A stretch of 64,000 bases of DNA from Tagaea sp965279565. Lineage in GTDB: Bacteria; Pseudomonadota; Alphaproteobacteria; CACIAM-22H2. Below are positions 23,589 to 33,092 of this stretch, piece by piece. The stretch spans positions 2,418,001 to 2,482,000 of the forward strand of contig OZ257249.1 of NCBI GenBank assembly GCA_965279565.1, given 5' to 3'. Made by a program: the position numbers and the translations under genes. Every line of letters starts with the position of its first letter. Position 1 is the stretch's first letter. The notes under the pieces were generated by a model. That model did not search any database and was not told the DNA's origin. It was given only the letters and a program-made list of their open reading frames with translations.

Positions 23589-24629
23589 ATGTCGAAGCCC
23601 AAGAAAAACCGAAGGAATGCGGGACCGGCGAAGATCGCCGATGTCGCGCGCATGGCGGGCGTTTCGTCGGCGACGGTCAGCCGGACGCTCGCGAATCCCG
23701 GCATCGTGACGGAGAGCACGCGCACCCGAGTCATGGCGGCCGTCCGCAAGAGCGGCTACACGCCCAACATCGCGGCGCGCAACCTGCGCGCGCGCAAGAG
23801 CCTGATGGCGCTCGTCGTCGTGCCGAACATCGCCAATCCGTTCTTCGCCGAAGTGCTGCGCGGCATCGACGCGACGCTCTCGGCAAGCGGCTACGGGCTG
23901 ATCATCGCGAATCTCGACGGGTCGACGGACAAGGAAGCGCGTTACGTCGATCTTGCCGCGGCGGGCCAGGTCGACGGCGTGCTTCTTCTTTGCGGCCATG
24001 TCCCGAAGGGTGCCAACCGGTCGCTCGACGACGCCAACGTTCCGATCGTCGCAGTCTGCGAGGTCATTCCCGGCGCCGCCATTCCGCAGGTCGAGGTCGA
24101 CAATCGGGCCGCATCCAGGGATGCCGTCCGCCATCTCGTGGATCTCGGACATCGGCGGATCGGATACCTGTCCGGGCCGCCGGGCAACGTTCTGGACAAG
24201 GCCCGCCGCGCGGGATTCCTGGACGTCCTAGGATCGTCGCGACCGGCAGCGATCTGGGAGGGTGATTTCACGTTCGCTGCCGGCGTGAGGGCCGCGAAGG
24301 ACCTGATCGGCATGCCGGCGAGCAGGCGACCGACTGCAGTTTTCGCGGCGAACGACGAAATGGCGATCGGATTCCTAAAGACGGTCCATGCGGCCGGCCT
24401 GAAGGTGCCTGGCGATATTTCGATCGTCGGTTTCGACGCAATCGAGTACGCGGAGTATTGCGAGCCGACCCTCACGACCGTCTACCAGCCGCGCCTCGAA
24501 ATAGGCATGCGCGCGGCGGAGCAGCTCGTCCACCTCATGACGGCGCCGGGCATTGGCAGTTCGAACATTATCCGGCTTGAAACGAAACTGCTCGTGCGCG
24601 GCAGTACGGGGGCGGTTCCGGCGGCCTGA
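23589..24629 (+). CDS. LacI-family transcriptional regulator
   Basis: 346 residues. The DNA-binding domain occupies residues 14-60: AKIADVARMAGVSSATVSRT is the helix-turn-helix, followed by the hinge helix NIAARNLRARKS. The periplasmic-binding-protein-like effector domain follows (VVVPNIANPFFAEVLRG, GYLSGPPGN, FAANDEMAIGFL, ISIVGFDAIEYAEYCEP). The start at 23589 gives the usual short N-terminal tail. It most likely represses the divergent sugar ABC operon through the operator at 23481-23494, with a phosphorylated or free sugar as inducer. Confidence 0.9.
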   Translation: MSKPKKNRRNAGPAKIADVARMAGVSSATVSRTLANPGIVTESTRTRVMAAVRKSGYTPNIAARNLRARKSLMALVVVPNIANPFFAEVLRGIDATLSASGYGLIIANLDGSTDKEARYVDLAAAGQVDGVLLLCGHVPKGANRSLDDANVPIVAVCEVIPGAAIPQVEVDNRAASRDAVRHLVDLGHRRIGYLSGPPGNVLDKARRAGFLDVLGSSRPAAIWEGDFTFAAGVRAAKDLIGMPASRRPTAVFAANDEMAIGFLKTVHAAGLKVPGDISIVGFDAIEYAEYCEPTLTTVYQPRLEIGMRAAEQLVHLMTAPGIGSSNIIRLETKLLVRGSTGAVPAA

Positions 24630-24674
24630 GCAGTTCGGTATCCGCGTCAGGTCCGCCCGACGCCGCCGCCCTGA

Positions 24675-24710
24675 TATCGGCAATGCACGGTGACGGCGGC
24701 ATTGCCGATA
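24675..24710. terminator. bidirectional terminator hairpin between convergent genes
   Basis: TATCGGCAATGC (24675-24686) and GCATTGCCGATA (24699-24710) are perfect 12-bp arms with a 12-base loop in the 136-base gap between the LacI regulator and the convergent FAD oxidoreductase. There is no U tract on either side. Confidence 0.6.
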
Positions 24711-24765
24711 CGTCGCAGGAAGTGGAACGGGATCGCCCGAATCGCCGAAATCGGAAACGGCTCCG

Positions 24766-26061
24766 TCATCCCCGGTTGTCCATCCATCGATAGTACATGA
24801 CCGACGGTGCCAGAAACCACGGATTGCCCGTATAGAGCGGCATCGTGGGAAAGTTCAGCCCGTCCAACCCGGTTGCACCGGACTTCAGGCCGAGGATTTT
24901 GTGGCCGATCCGCATGCCGAGGAAGCTCGCCATGCCGACACCGGAGCCGCAGTAGCCCATCGCATAGTGCATGCCGTCATGCGTGCCGGTATGCGCCAGC
25001 TCGTCGAACGTATAGGCGACCAAGCCGCACCAGGAATGGCTGATCCGAGTGCCGGCGAGTTCGGGGAACAGACGCACCATCTCGGCATGCAGCTTGGGGC
25101 CGCTGACGCGGGGATCCGTCTCGCTGTGCGAAACGCGTCCGCCGAACAGGATGCGGCGTCGGTCCGGCGAGGCGCGGTAGTAGTAGACGACTTTTCGCGT
25201 GTCGCTGACGATCCGGTTCTTCGGCATCACGCGCGCCATGATCTCGGCCGGGATTTCTTCGGTCGCGATGATGTAGCTGCCGATCGGGATGACGCGCCGG
25301 CGCAGCCAGGGCGTCAGCTTGCCGGTATATCCGTTCGTCGCGATCACGATGTCGCGTGCGCGGATCTTGCCGCGCGGCGTGACAACCGTGAAGCCGTCGG
25401 CGTCGCGTTCGATGCCGATCGCAGGCGTGTGCGCGTAGACGGCGGCGCCCGCTTCCTGCACCCGCGCGAGCAGGCCCGCGTGATAGCGGGCAGGATCGAC
25501 CGACGCGTGGGCCGTCAGAACCACACCGCCGTGATAGACGTCCGTCCCGAGTTCGCGACGCTGCTCGGCGCGCGGCACGATCTCGACAGGCACTTCGAAG
25601 CCTTTCGGTTGGTTCGCCATCTGGCGCGCGAGCGCTTCGTATTGGGCCGGATTGTGGGCCGCGTGGAAACGGCCGGCTACGTGGAAATCGCAGTCGATTC
25701 GCTCGTTGCGGACGAAATCGCCGAGCCAGGTCAGAGAATTGCGTCCGTCGCGGAGTATCTGCGCGGCTGTTTCAGGACCGTGCCGGCGTACGAGTTCGGC
25801 ATGGCCGGGTTTGACGCTGGTTGAGACCTGCCCGCCGTTGCGCGTGCTGCAGCCCCAGCCTGCGTCCTCGGCGTCGAGCACGACCGTGTGCCGGCCGCCG
25901 CGCGCCGTCTGAAGTGCTGCATTGAGCCCGGTATATCCGGACCCGACGACGAGCACATCGGTCTTAGTCGGAAGCGGCACTGGCACGATCGATGGGCGCG
26001 GCGCGTGCCCCCACCAGTAGGGTGTGGTCTTGAAGTCGTCTGCGAAGATGCTGTTCGTCAT
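24766..26061 (-). CDS. FAD-dependent amine/amino-acid oxidoreductase (PuuB/DAO type)
   Basis: 431 residues. The dinucleotide motif VLVVGSGYTGLNAALQTARGG is at about residues 36-56, then GWGCSTRNGGQVS, the region typical of gamma-glutamylputrescine oxidase PuuB and related D-amino-acid-oxidase-fold enzymes. The C-terminus has MGYCGSGVGMASFLG, the second FAD contact. The N-terminus YWWGHAPRP is also characteristic of this subfamily. The reaction expected is oxidation of a primary or secondary amine to an aldehyde or imine. It overlaps the upstream GMC gene by ATGA (26058-26061). Confidence 0.86.
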   Translation of the reverse strand: MTNSIFADDFKTTPYWWGHAPRPSIVPVPLPTKTDVLVVGSGYTGLNAALQTARGGRHTVVLDAEDAGWGCSTRNGGQVSTSVKPGHAELVRRHGPETAAQILRDGRNSLTWLGDFVRNERIDCDFHVAGRFHAAHNPAQYEALARQMANQPKGFEVPVEIVPRAEQRRELGTDVYHGGVVLTAHASVDPARYHAGLLARVQEAGAAVYAHTPAIGIERDADGFTVVTPRGKIRARDIVIATNGYTGKLTPWLRRRVIPIGSYIIATEEIPAEIMARVMPKNRIVSDTRKVVYYYRASPDRRRILFGGRVSHSETDPRVSGPKLHAEMVRLFPELAGTRISHSWCGLVAYTFDELAHTGTHDGMHYAMGYCGSGVGMASFLGMRIGHKILGLKSGATGLDGLNFPTMPLYTGNPWFLAPSVMYYRWMDNRG

Positions 26062-27641
26062 CGGGACAGGCTCTTTCCTAGCACGAGGTCGGCGCCTTTT
26101 TCGGCAACCATGATCGTCGGCGCGTTCGTGTTCCCCGACGTGACGGTCGGAAAGACCGACGCGTCGATCACGCGCAGGCTATCGATCCCCTTGACGCGCA
26201 ACGACGCGTCGACGACATCGGATCGTGGATCGTTGCCCATCCGGCACGTGCTGACCGGATGGAACACGGTCGAACAGCGTCGCCGGATATCGGCGAGATG
26301 CTCCTCGTCGGTCCGGATATCTAGGCCCGGCAGCATTTCTGTCTCGATGACGGCGCGCAGTGCAGGTGTCTCGGCCAGCCGCCGGAGCAGCTTTGCACCG
26401 TCGATCATTTCCGCCCTGTCGTGTTCGGTCGACAGCGAGTTCGGGAAGATCGCCGGCGGCGCAGCCGGATCGCGCGACGCGATCTCTAGATGGCCGCGGC
26501 TGGTCGGTCGGCAGGGCTGGGCACTCAGCAGAAAGCCCGGGAACGGATCGGGGCGCATCAGCGGCCGCATTCCCGGCGGCGTGCGCGTATAGCTGAGCGG
26601 CGAGAAATAGAGCTGGATGTTCGGCCGATCGAGCCCGGTGCGCGAGCGCACGAAACCGCCGCCTTGGTTGACACTGAGTGCCAGCGGCCCGTTGCGGCAG
26701 AACGCATATCTGAACGCTGCCGCAATCTTGCCGGACCACGAGCCGAACGTCTGGTTCAGCGTCGGGACGCGCGCCCGATAAAGATGATCGACGCAAAGAT
26801 GGTCCTGGAGATTGCGGCCGACGCCGGGGCTGTCATGCACGACGGCAAGTCCGTGTGCCTTCAGGAGCGCTGCCGGTCCGACGCCCGAAAGCTGGAGAAG
26901 TTTGGGCGAGTTGATGCTGCCGGCTGCGAGCAGCACCTCGCGTCGCGCACGTGCGGAACGGCGATCGTCGCCTTTCAAGTACTCGATGCCGCACGCGCGG
27001 CGGCCGTCGAACTCGATGCGGGTCGCGAGCGCCCGTGTTTCCACCATGAGATTGGCGCGTCGCATGCCCGGACGAAGATAGGCCCGTGCGCTGGACAGGC
27101 GCCGGCCGCCCTTTGTGGCGATCCGGTAGATGCCAACGCCTTCGGGATCGCCAGAGTTGAAATCGGGATTGAACGCGAAGCCGGCTTCGCGGCCTGCCGC
27201 CAGAAACGAGGCGCATAACGGGTGAACGTCGGCGGCGACGTCGTTGCCCGCGATCTGGCGTTCGGCGCGTTCGAAATACGGCCACACTTCTTCGCCGGAC
27301 CAACCGGAATTGCCGTCGGCCGCCCAGTCGTCGAAATCCCGCCTGTGTCCGCGGACATGGACCATCGCGTTGATCGAGCTCGATCCGCCGAGGACCTTTC
27401 CGCGCGGCCAGTAGCCGCGACGGTTCCCGAGTTCCGGATCCGGCTCCGTGCGGAACATCCAGTTCACGTCGGGATCGAAGAACGACATGCCGTAGCCGAT
27501 CGGCACCTGGATCCGAAAGCGCCGGTCGGTCCCGCCGGCCTCGAGAAGCAGGACGCTGAAACGGCCCTCCTCGCTGAGGCGATTCGCGAGCACGCAACCG
27601 GCCGAACCCGCACCGACGACGATGTAGTCGACCTCGATCAT
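26058..27641 (-). CDS. GMC-family FAD oxidoreductase (choline/alcohol dehydrogenase-like)
   Basis: 527 residues. The FAD motif VVGAGSAGCVLANRL begins at residue 8; GMC signature 1 is present in PRGKVLGGSSSINAMVHVRG and signature 2 in LLAAGSINSPKLLQLSGVG. The catalytic His is expected in VFHPVSTCRMG, followed by IDASVFPTVTSGNTNAPT. The family oxidises alcohols, choline or polyethylene glycol units to aldehydes. It is coupled to the amine-oxidase-like gene. An AATGGTAT motif on the same strand lies at 27699-27709, upstream of its start. Confidence 0.88.
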   Translation of the reverse strand: MIEVDYIVVGAGSAGCVLANRLSEEGRFSVLLLEAGGTDRRFRIQVPIGYGMSFFDPDVNWMFRTEPDPELGNRRGYWPRGKVLGGSSSINAMVHVRGHRRDFDDWAADGNSGWSGEEVWPYFERAERQIAGNDVAADVHPLCASFLAAGREAGFAFNPDFNSGDPEGVGIYRIATKGGRRLSSARAYLRPGMRRANLMVETRALATRIEFDGRRACGIEYLKGDDRRSARARREVLLAAGSINSPKLLQLSGVGPAALLKAHGLAVVHDSPGVGRNLQDHLCVDHLYRARVPTLNQTFGSWSGKIAAAFRYAFCRNGPLALSVNQGGGFVRSRTGLDRPNIQLYFSPLSYTRTPPGMRPLMRPDPFPGFLLSAQPCRPTSRGHLEIASRDPAAPPAIFPNSLSTEHDRAEMIDGAKLLRRLAETPALRAVIETEMLPGLDIRTDEEHLADIRRRCSTVFHPVSTCRMGNDPRSDVVDASLRVKGIDSLRVIDASVFPTVTSGNTNAPTIMVAEKGADLVLGKSLSR

Positions 27642-27696
27642 GCGCCGACGGTCCCATCGAATTGGTCCGGCCGCGAGGTCCAGTCTGGAGAGACTT

Positions 27697-29220
27697 TCAT
27701 ACCATTCTGCGGCGCGACTGGCGCGCTAGGGTTTCGAGGGCCGGTGCAAGCTTCGCGATCCCTTCCTTGATGTCGCGGGGCCCCACCGCGCCGAAGCCGA
27801 GCACCAGTCCGTTGTCCTTCGTCGGCGAGATCGAGAAGCGGGCAATCGGCGAGACGACGACGCCTCTTTCGGCGGCCGCGTCGGTCGCGGCGCGTTCGGA
27901 TATTCCCTTCGCAAGTCGGCCAATCGTGTGGAGGCCACTCTCGGTCGGCACGACGTCGAGAAGCCCACCCAGTTTCCGGCGCGATTCCTCGCAGAGTGCC
28001 GCGTGCCGTTCGGCATAGACGCGCCGCATGCGCCGGACATGCGTTGCGAAATAGCCTTCGTGGATGAAGTCCGCGACGATTGCCTGCACGCTGGTCGGCA
28101 CACCCTGGATGAAGGATGCCGAGATGCGCTCGAACGTCTCGACGAGCGTGGGGGGCACCAGCATGAAACCCAGCCGCAGCGCTGGAAAGAGCGACTTGCT
28201 GAACGTGCCGACATAGATCACGAGCCCGGTCTGGTCGACGCTCTTGAGCGTCGGAAGAGGGCGGCGCCCGAAGGAGAATTCGCCGTCGTAGTCGTCCTCG
28301 ATGATCCAGGCGCCGGCCTGTTCGGCGGCTCGCAGCAACGCGAAACGGCGTTCGAGGCTCATGATATGCCCGAGCGGCTGCTGGTGCGACGGCGTGACGA
28401 AGGCAAGGCGGAACTTGGCACTCTGCCGCAGGCCCTCGTCGACCCGGAGCCCTTCGCGGTCGATGGGTACCGGCACGAGATCCGCACCGCACGCGACCAG
28501 TCCGTTGCGCGCGCCGATGGCGCCCGGGTTCTCGAACCAGACCTTGTCGCCCGGATTTAGAAGGGCCGCTCCGATCTGGTAGAACGCCTGCTGCGCGCCA
28601 CCGACGACGAATATCTGGTCCTTGTCGCAGGAGATGCCCCGGTTCCCGCGCAGATGCGTCGCGATGGCCTCGCGCAGGCGCGGATGGCCGTAGGGCTCGC
28701 CATAGCCCATGACGTCGTCGCGTGCGCCGCGCCAGTGCCTAGCCGCGACGCGGGCCCACTGTGCCATCGGGAAGGCGTCGTAGGCGGGCAGGGCGGTCAC
28801 GAAGGCGCGCGGTCGATGGGGCAGGCGCTCGCGCCGGGAGAAATGCGCGAAGGCCCAGCCCATCGCCCGCGAGAGCTGCGGCTGCTTCTGCTGGACGGGG
28901 GCCTTGCCGGATTTCGGCTGCTGCTGCGGCCGCTCGGTGCGCAGCGCGTCGCTGACGAAGCTGCCCGAGCCGACGCGCGAGACGATCAGGCCCTCGGCGA
29001 GCAGGCGCTCGAACGCCTCGATGACGGTCGTGCGCGAGATACCGAGATCGCGCGCCAGCGTGCGCGTTGCCGGAAGACGCACGCCGGTAGCGATTCCGCC
29101 GGCCAGCATCAGTTCTCGCAGCCCGACATAGAGCTGCGTGCCGATCGGGCGAGAGGATGCGGTATCGATCTGGATGCCGAGCAGCAACGCTCCGCCTGCC
29201 CGCTTCACCATCGCATCCAC
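27697..29220 (-). CDS. MocR-type regulator (GntR DNA-binding domain fused to aminotransferase fold)
   Basis: 507 residues from the ATG at 29220 (504 from 29211). The N-terminal winged helix contains VRLPATRTLARDLGISRTTV and an LLAEGLIVSRVGSGSFV wing. After a Gln-rich linker the class I aminotransferase domain follows, with FVVGGAQQAFYQIG, IIEDDYDGEFSF and the PLP-binding motif VGTFSKSLFPALRLG, including the Schiff-base Lys. MocR proteins use PLP-substrate adducts to sense amines or amino acids and act on neighbouring genes. It is divergent from the racemase gene and next to two amine/alcohol oxidases, so it is the likely controller of this region. Confidence 0.9.
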   Translation of the reverse strand: MDAMVKRAGGALLLGIQIDTASSRPIGTQLYVGLRELMLAGGIATGVRLPATRTLARDLGISRTTVIEAFERLLAEGLIVSRVGSGSFVSDALRTERPQQQPKSGKAPVQQKQPQLSRAMGWAFAHFSRRERLPHRPRAFVTALPAYDAFPMAQWARVAARHWRGARDDVMGYGEPYGHPRLREAIATHLRGNRGISCDKDQIFVVGGAQQAFYQIGAALLNPGDKVWFENPGAIGARNGLVACGADLVPVPIDREGLRVDEGLRQSAKFRLAFVTPSHQQPLGHIMSLERRFALLRAAEQAGAWIIEDDYDGEFSFGRRPLPTLKSVDQTGLVIYVGTFSKSLFPALRLGFMLVPPTLVETFERISASFIQGVPTSVQAIVADFIHEGYFATHVRRMRRVYAERHAALCEESRRKLGGLLDVVPTESGLHTIGRLAKGISERAATDAAAERGVVVSPIARFSISPTKDNGLVLGFGAVGPRDIKEGIAKLAPALETLARQSRRRMV

Positions 29221-29240
29221 CCCGTCATTGTCCGCCGCTT

Positions 29241-29251
29241 CAGAATGGTAT
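29241..29251. promoter_or_regulatory. CAGAATGGTAT element, candidate MocR site
   Basis: The 11-mer CAGAATGGTAT lies 21 bases upstream of the MocR start and before the enolase-superfamily gene. The same 11-mer occurs on the minus strand at 27699-27709, upstream of the GMC gene, and AATGGTAT recurs at 31934-31941 before the binding-protein gene. MocR regulators commonly bind short direct repeats, here ATGG at 29245 and 29253. Confidence 0.4.
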
Positions 29252-29334
29252 CATGGAAATTATAGATTGGACCTACGAATGCGGCCATTGAGCGCCGAAG
29301 ATCGCGCCCATCGTCACCTCGGACACGGCGCACC

Positions 29335-30441
29335 ATGAAAATCCGCAAGATCGAGACCTTCTGCAATGCGTTCGTCGGTTTCGTGCGCGTGACGGCGGAG
29401 GATGGCGTCGCGGGCTGGGGGCAGGTCTCGGCGTACAACGCGGACATTACGTCGTTGATCCTCCACAGGCAGGTCGCGCCCTGGTCGCTTGGCCGCGATT
29501 GCGCCGATATCGCGGGAACCATCGATTTGATCCCGGAACGCGAGCACAAGTTTCCCGGTAGCTATCTCTGCCGGGCGATGACCGGGCTCGATACCGCGTT
29601 GTGGGACATGGCGGGAAAGCGCGCGAAGAAAAGCGTGTGCGAACTGATCGGTGGCACACCGGGCCGCCTGCGTGCCTATGCGTCATCGATGAAGCGCGAC
29701 ATCAGTGCTCGCGACGAGGCAGACCGGTTCCTCCGCCTGCGCGACCGCCACGGGTTCGACGCGTTCAAGTTCCGCGTCGGTGCGGAGTACGGCCACGATG
29801 TCGACGAATGGCCTGGCCGGACCGAGGAGATCGTCCCGACGGTACGCAAGGCGCTGGGCGACAAGGCCGACCTGCTGGTCGATGCCAACAGCGCCTTCTC
29901 GCCCAAGCGGGCCATCGAAGTCGGACGGATGCTCGAAGCGAACGGGATCGGACATTACGAGGAGCCGTGCCCGTACTGGGAGCTCGAACAGACCCGGGAA
30001 GTGCGCGAAGCGCTTTCGCTCGATGTCACCGGCGGCGAGCAGGACTGCTACATTCCGATCTGGCGTCACATGATCGAGATGGGCGCCGTCGATATCGTGC
30101 AGCCCGACGTCTGCTATCTCGGCGGCATGGTGCGCACGCTCCGCGTTGCTGCGATGGCCCATGCGGCAGGGATTCCGTGCACGCCGCACAGCGCGAATCT
30201 CTCGATGGTCACGCTGTTCACGATGCACCTGCTCCGCGCCATCCCGAACGCGGGCAAATATCTCGAATTCTCGATCGAGGGTCCCGACTACTACCCGTGG
30301 CAGGACGGCCTGTTCCGCAAGTCGCCCTACGACGTCGTCGACGGGCATGTCCGCGTCACGGACGAGCCGGGCTGGGGGGTCGAGATCGATCCCGCATGGC
30401 TCGACAAGGCGACCTACCAGTCGAGCGAGGTCGCGGCCTGA
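29335..30441 (+). CDS. mandelate racemase/muconate lactonizing enzyme family protein
   Basis: 368 residues of the enolase superfamily. The Mg2+ ligands have the right spacing: Asp183 in LVDANSAF, Glu209 in HYEEPCP and Glu235 in TGGEQDC. The second-strand motif is FKFRVG, so it has the Lys of KxK followed by Arg. TPHSANLS near residue 283 supplies the His expected of acid-sugar dehydratases and racemases. The substrate may be a sugar acid or another hydroxy acid; the family is functionally diverse. The stop overlaps the start of the aldehyde dehydrogenase (TGATG). Confidence 0.87.
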   Translation: MKIRKIETFCNAFVGFVRVTAEDGVAGWGQVSAYNADITSLILHRQVAPWSLGRDCADIAGTIDLIPEREHKFPGSYLCRAMTGLDTALWDMAGKRAKKSVCELIGGTPGRLRAYASSMKRDISARDEADRFLRLRDRHGFDAFKFRVGAEYGHDVDEWPGRTEEIVPTVRKALGDKADLLVDANSAFSPKRAIEVGRMLEANGIGHYEEPCPYWELEQTREVREALSLDVTGGEQDCYIPIWRHMIEMGAVDIVQPDVCYLGGMVRTLRVAAMAHAAGIPCTPHSANLSMVTLFTMHLLRAIPNAGKYLEFSIEGPDYYPWQDGLFRKSPYDVVDGHVRVTDEPGWGVEIDPAWLDKATYQSSEVAA

Positions 30442-31934
30442 TGCCGGCGGACTTCGCCGAGCTGACGGCCGAAGCGCTGGCGACGGGCACCCTGTCGGGT
30501 CTCCCCGACCGCCACGTGATCGACGGAACTGCGGTGCCGACCGCGTCGGGGCGGCGGCTGGATGTCTTCGATCCGGGGACCGGCCGGGTGTTCGCCCAGG
30601 TCGCCGCGGGTGATGCGGCAGATGTCGATGCGGCCGTCCTAGCGGCACGGCGCGCGCTCAGGGGCCCGTGGGGGCGGATCGTTCCGGCGGAGCGCGGGCG
30701 AATTCTCGCGCGTGCTGCCGCCATGATCCGGGCGGAGGCCGAACGCCTGTCGGTCGTCGAGACGCTGGATTCCGGCAAGCGCCTTGCCGAGGCGAAGGGC
30801 GACGTCGCGGGTGCCGCGCGGGCGTTCGAATACTATGCCGGTGCGTGCGACAAGCTGCAGGGCGAGAGCATCCCGCTGGGGCCCGACTATCTCGCCTATA
30901 CGCTCAACGAACCGGCGGGCGTGGCCGCACAGATCATTCCGTGGAACTATCCGATTTCGACATTGGCGCGCGGATTGGCACCCGCGCTTGCGGCCGGATG
31001 CACCGTCGTCGCCAAGCCCGCCGAGCAGACGCCGCTGACGGCCTTGATGCTTGCCGATCTCCTGCTGCGTGCCGGACTTCCGGCCGGCGTGTTCAACGTT
31101 GTTACCGGAACGGGTGTCGAGGCGGGTGCACCGCTGGCGGCGCATCCGGGCATCGATCACATCACGTTTACAGGGTCCGTCGCGACCGGCATCGGCGTGA
31201 TGCGTGTTGCCGCCGCCAACGTCACGCGGCTGGTGCTCGAGCTTGGCGGCAAGTCGCCGGTGGTCGTTCTGGCCGATGCTGACCTTGATGCCGCGCTCGA
31301 AGGGGTGCTGGGCGCGATCTTCGAGAATGCCGGGCAGATCTGCTCGGCCGGTTCGCGCCTGATCGTCGAACGGCGTGTTCATGCCGCCTTCGTCGAGCGA
31401 ATTGCCGAACGCGCGCGCGCCATGAAGCTCGGTCACGGGCTTCGGGCATGCGACATGGGCCCCGTCAACTCGCCGCTGCAGATCGACCGCATCGCCGGCT
31501 TCGTGGATCGTGCGAAGGCGCGCGGCGCCGGCCTGCTGTGCGGCGGCCAGCGCGACGTCGATCCGGAAAGCGGCCGCGGCTGGTTCTTCCAGCCGACGAT
31601 CCTCGACGATCTGGCGCCGGATGACGAGGCGGTGACCTCGGAAATATTCGGGCCGGTCCTGGCAGTGCAGGTTGCCGACGATGTGGCGCACGCGGTCGAA
31701 CTCGCCAACGGAACAGAGTTCGCGCTTGTGGCCGGCATTTACACGAAGGATTTCGCTACAGCGCACCGGCTGGCGCGCGAGATCGACGCCGGGCAGGTTT
31801 ACATCAACGAATACTTCGCCGGTGGCATCGAAACGCCCTTCGGCGGCAACCGCAAATCGGGGTTCGGGCGCGAGAAAGGCCTCGAGGCCCTGCGCAGCTA
31901 CTGTAGGGTCAAGAGCGTGGCGGCGCGCCTGTAA
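30441..31934 (+). CDS. NAD-dependent aldehyde dehydrogenase
   Basis: 497 residues. The motif IIPWNYPISTLARGLAPAL, the nucleotide-binding FTGSVATGIGV, the active-site base LELGGKSP (Glu) and the nucleophile NAGQICSAGSR (Cys) are all intact. It ends with PFGGNRKSGFGREKGL. The ATG at 30441 overlaps the previous stop by one base; a far upstream in-frame start would run through the enolase-family gene and is rejected. It may oxidise the aldehyde produced by the oxidases at 24766-27641. Confidence 0.9.
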   Translation: MPADFAELTAEALATGTLSGLPDRHVIDGTAVPTASGRRLDVFDPGTGRVFAQVAAGDAADVDAAVLAARRALRGPWGRIVPAERGRILARAAAMIRAEAERLSVVETLDSGKRLAEAKGDVAGAARAFEYYAGACDKLQGESIPLGPDYLAYTLNEPAGVAAQIIPWNYPISTLARGLAPALAAGCTVVAKPAEQTPLTALMLADLLLRAGLPAGVFNVVTGTGVEAGAPLAAHPGIDHITFTGSVATGIGVMRVAAANVTRLVLELGGKSPVVVLADADLDAALEGVLGAIFENAGQICSAGSRLIVERRVHAAFVERIAERARAMKLGHGLRACDMGPVNSPLQIDRIAGFVDRAKARGAGLLCGGQRDVDPESGRGWFFQPTILDDLAPDDEAVTSEIFGPVLAVQVADDVAHAVELANGTEFALVAGIYTKDFATAHRLAREIDAGQVYINEYFAGGIETPFGGNRKSGFGREKGLEALRSYCRVKSVAARL

Positions 31935-31960
31935 ATGGTATTGCCGGCAGTTCTAAATGG
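31934..31960. promoter_or_regulatory. AAATGG direct repeat upstream of the binding-protein gene
   Basis: AAATGG occurs at 31933-31938 (as AAATGGTAT) and again at 31955-31960, starts 22 bases apart, about two helical turns. It resembles the element found before the other two units near the MocR gene. Confidence 0.35.
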
Positions 31961-32020
31961 CCCTGTTCTACCGACCAAAATAGCGCCGACACTTGTCGAC
32001 GCATCAAAAGGAGGCCCGCC

Positions 32021-33085
32021 ATGAGCAAGAAGCCAATAGCCTTTTCGATCTTCGCCGCCGTCGTGATGGGGAGTGCGGCACTCGTGTCCACGACGCGCAA
32101 TGCGGACGCCCAGACGATCACGGTCGTTTCCTTCGGCGGTTCCTATCAGGACGGCCAGAGCAAGGCGCTGTTCCAGCCGGGCGCGAAGGCGCTAGGCATT
32201 ACGGTGAAGGAAGAGACCTACACGGGCATCGCCGACCTGCGGCTGAAGGTGCGGGCGAATGCCGTGACTTGGGACATCGTCGCCAGCGGCTCCGGCAGTG
32301 CGGCGCGCGCGGGTGCGGAAGGCATCCTCGAGAAGCTCGACTACAAGGTCATCGACACGAAGGACTTCCTGCCGAATCTCGCCGGCGAGTATTGCGTCGG
32401 CGGTGACGTGTTCTCGACCGTCCTCGCCTGGAACACGAAGACCTACGGCAACAACGGCCCCCAGAGCTGGGCTGACTTCTGGGACGTCAAGAAGTTCCCC
32501 GGCAAGCGTTCGTACCGCAAGGGCGTGGCGGGCGCTCTCGAGCCGGCCCTGATGGCCGACGGCGTCGCGCCGGCGGACGTCTACAAGGTGCTGGGCGCGC
32601 CCGGCGGCATCGAGCGCGCGATCAAGAAGGTCAAGGAACTGAAGCCGCACGTGGCCGTGTGGTGGTCGTCCGGCGCGCAGCACGCGCAGCTGATGAAGGA
32701 CGGCGAGGTCGACATGATCACCGGCTGGAACGGTCGTTTCGACGTGGTCGCGAAGGACGGTGCGCAGGTCGCCTATACGTTCAACCAGGCGCTGCTCGAT
32801 TACGACTGTTTCGCCATCCCGAAGGGCGCGCCGAACAAGGATCTCGCGATGAAGTTCCTCGCCGAGATCAGCAAGCCGCAGTACCAGGCGGAGTTCACCA
32901 AGTACATCACGTACGGTCCGACCAACAAGAAGGCCTACGATCTGGGCGCGATCGACGCTGCCTACGCCAAGCGGCTGCCGTCGCATCCGGACAATGCGGC
33001 CAAGCAGGTGACGGTCGATCTCGACTGGTACATCAAGTTCGAGGCGCAGGCCGCCGCCGCCTACGAGAACATGCTGACCGAGTAG
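32021..33085 (+). CDS. polyamine-type ABC transporter substrate-binding protein (PotD-like)
   Basis: 354 residues. A Sec signal peptide (SKKPIAFSIFAAVVMGSAAL, cleavage near ADAQT) is followed by ITVVSFGGSYQDGQSKALF, typical of PotD/PotF relatives. GAGGCCCG with AAAGGAGG precedes the ATG. Family ligands are polyamines, opines or other cationic or carboxylated small molecules. It heads the importer part of the operon; the following hairpin (33093-33127) separates it from the ATPase gene. Confidence 0.86.
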   Translation: MSKKPIAFSIFAAVVMGSAALVSTTRNADAQTITVVSFGGSYQDGQSKALFQPGAKALGITVKEETYTGIADLRLKVRANAVTWDIVASGSGSAARAGAEGILEKLDYKVIDTKDFLPNLAGEYCVGGDVFSTVLAWNTKTYGNNGPQSWADFWDVKKFPGKRSYRKGVAGALEPALMADGVAPADVYKVLGAPGGIERAIKKVKELKPHVAVWWSSGAQHAQLMKDGEVDMITGWNGRFDVVAKDGAQVAYTFNQALLDYDCFAIPKGAPNKDLAMKFLAEISKPQYQAEFTKYITYGPTNKKAYDLGAIDAAYAKRLPSHPDNAAKQVTVDLDWYIKFEAQAAAAYENMLTE

Positions 33086-33092
33086 TCGGTTG

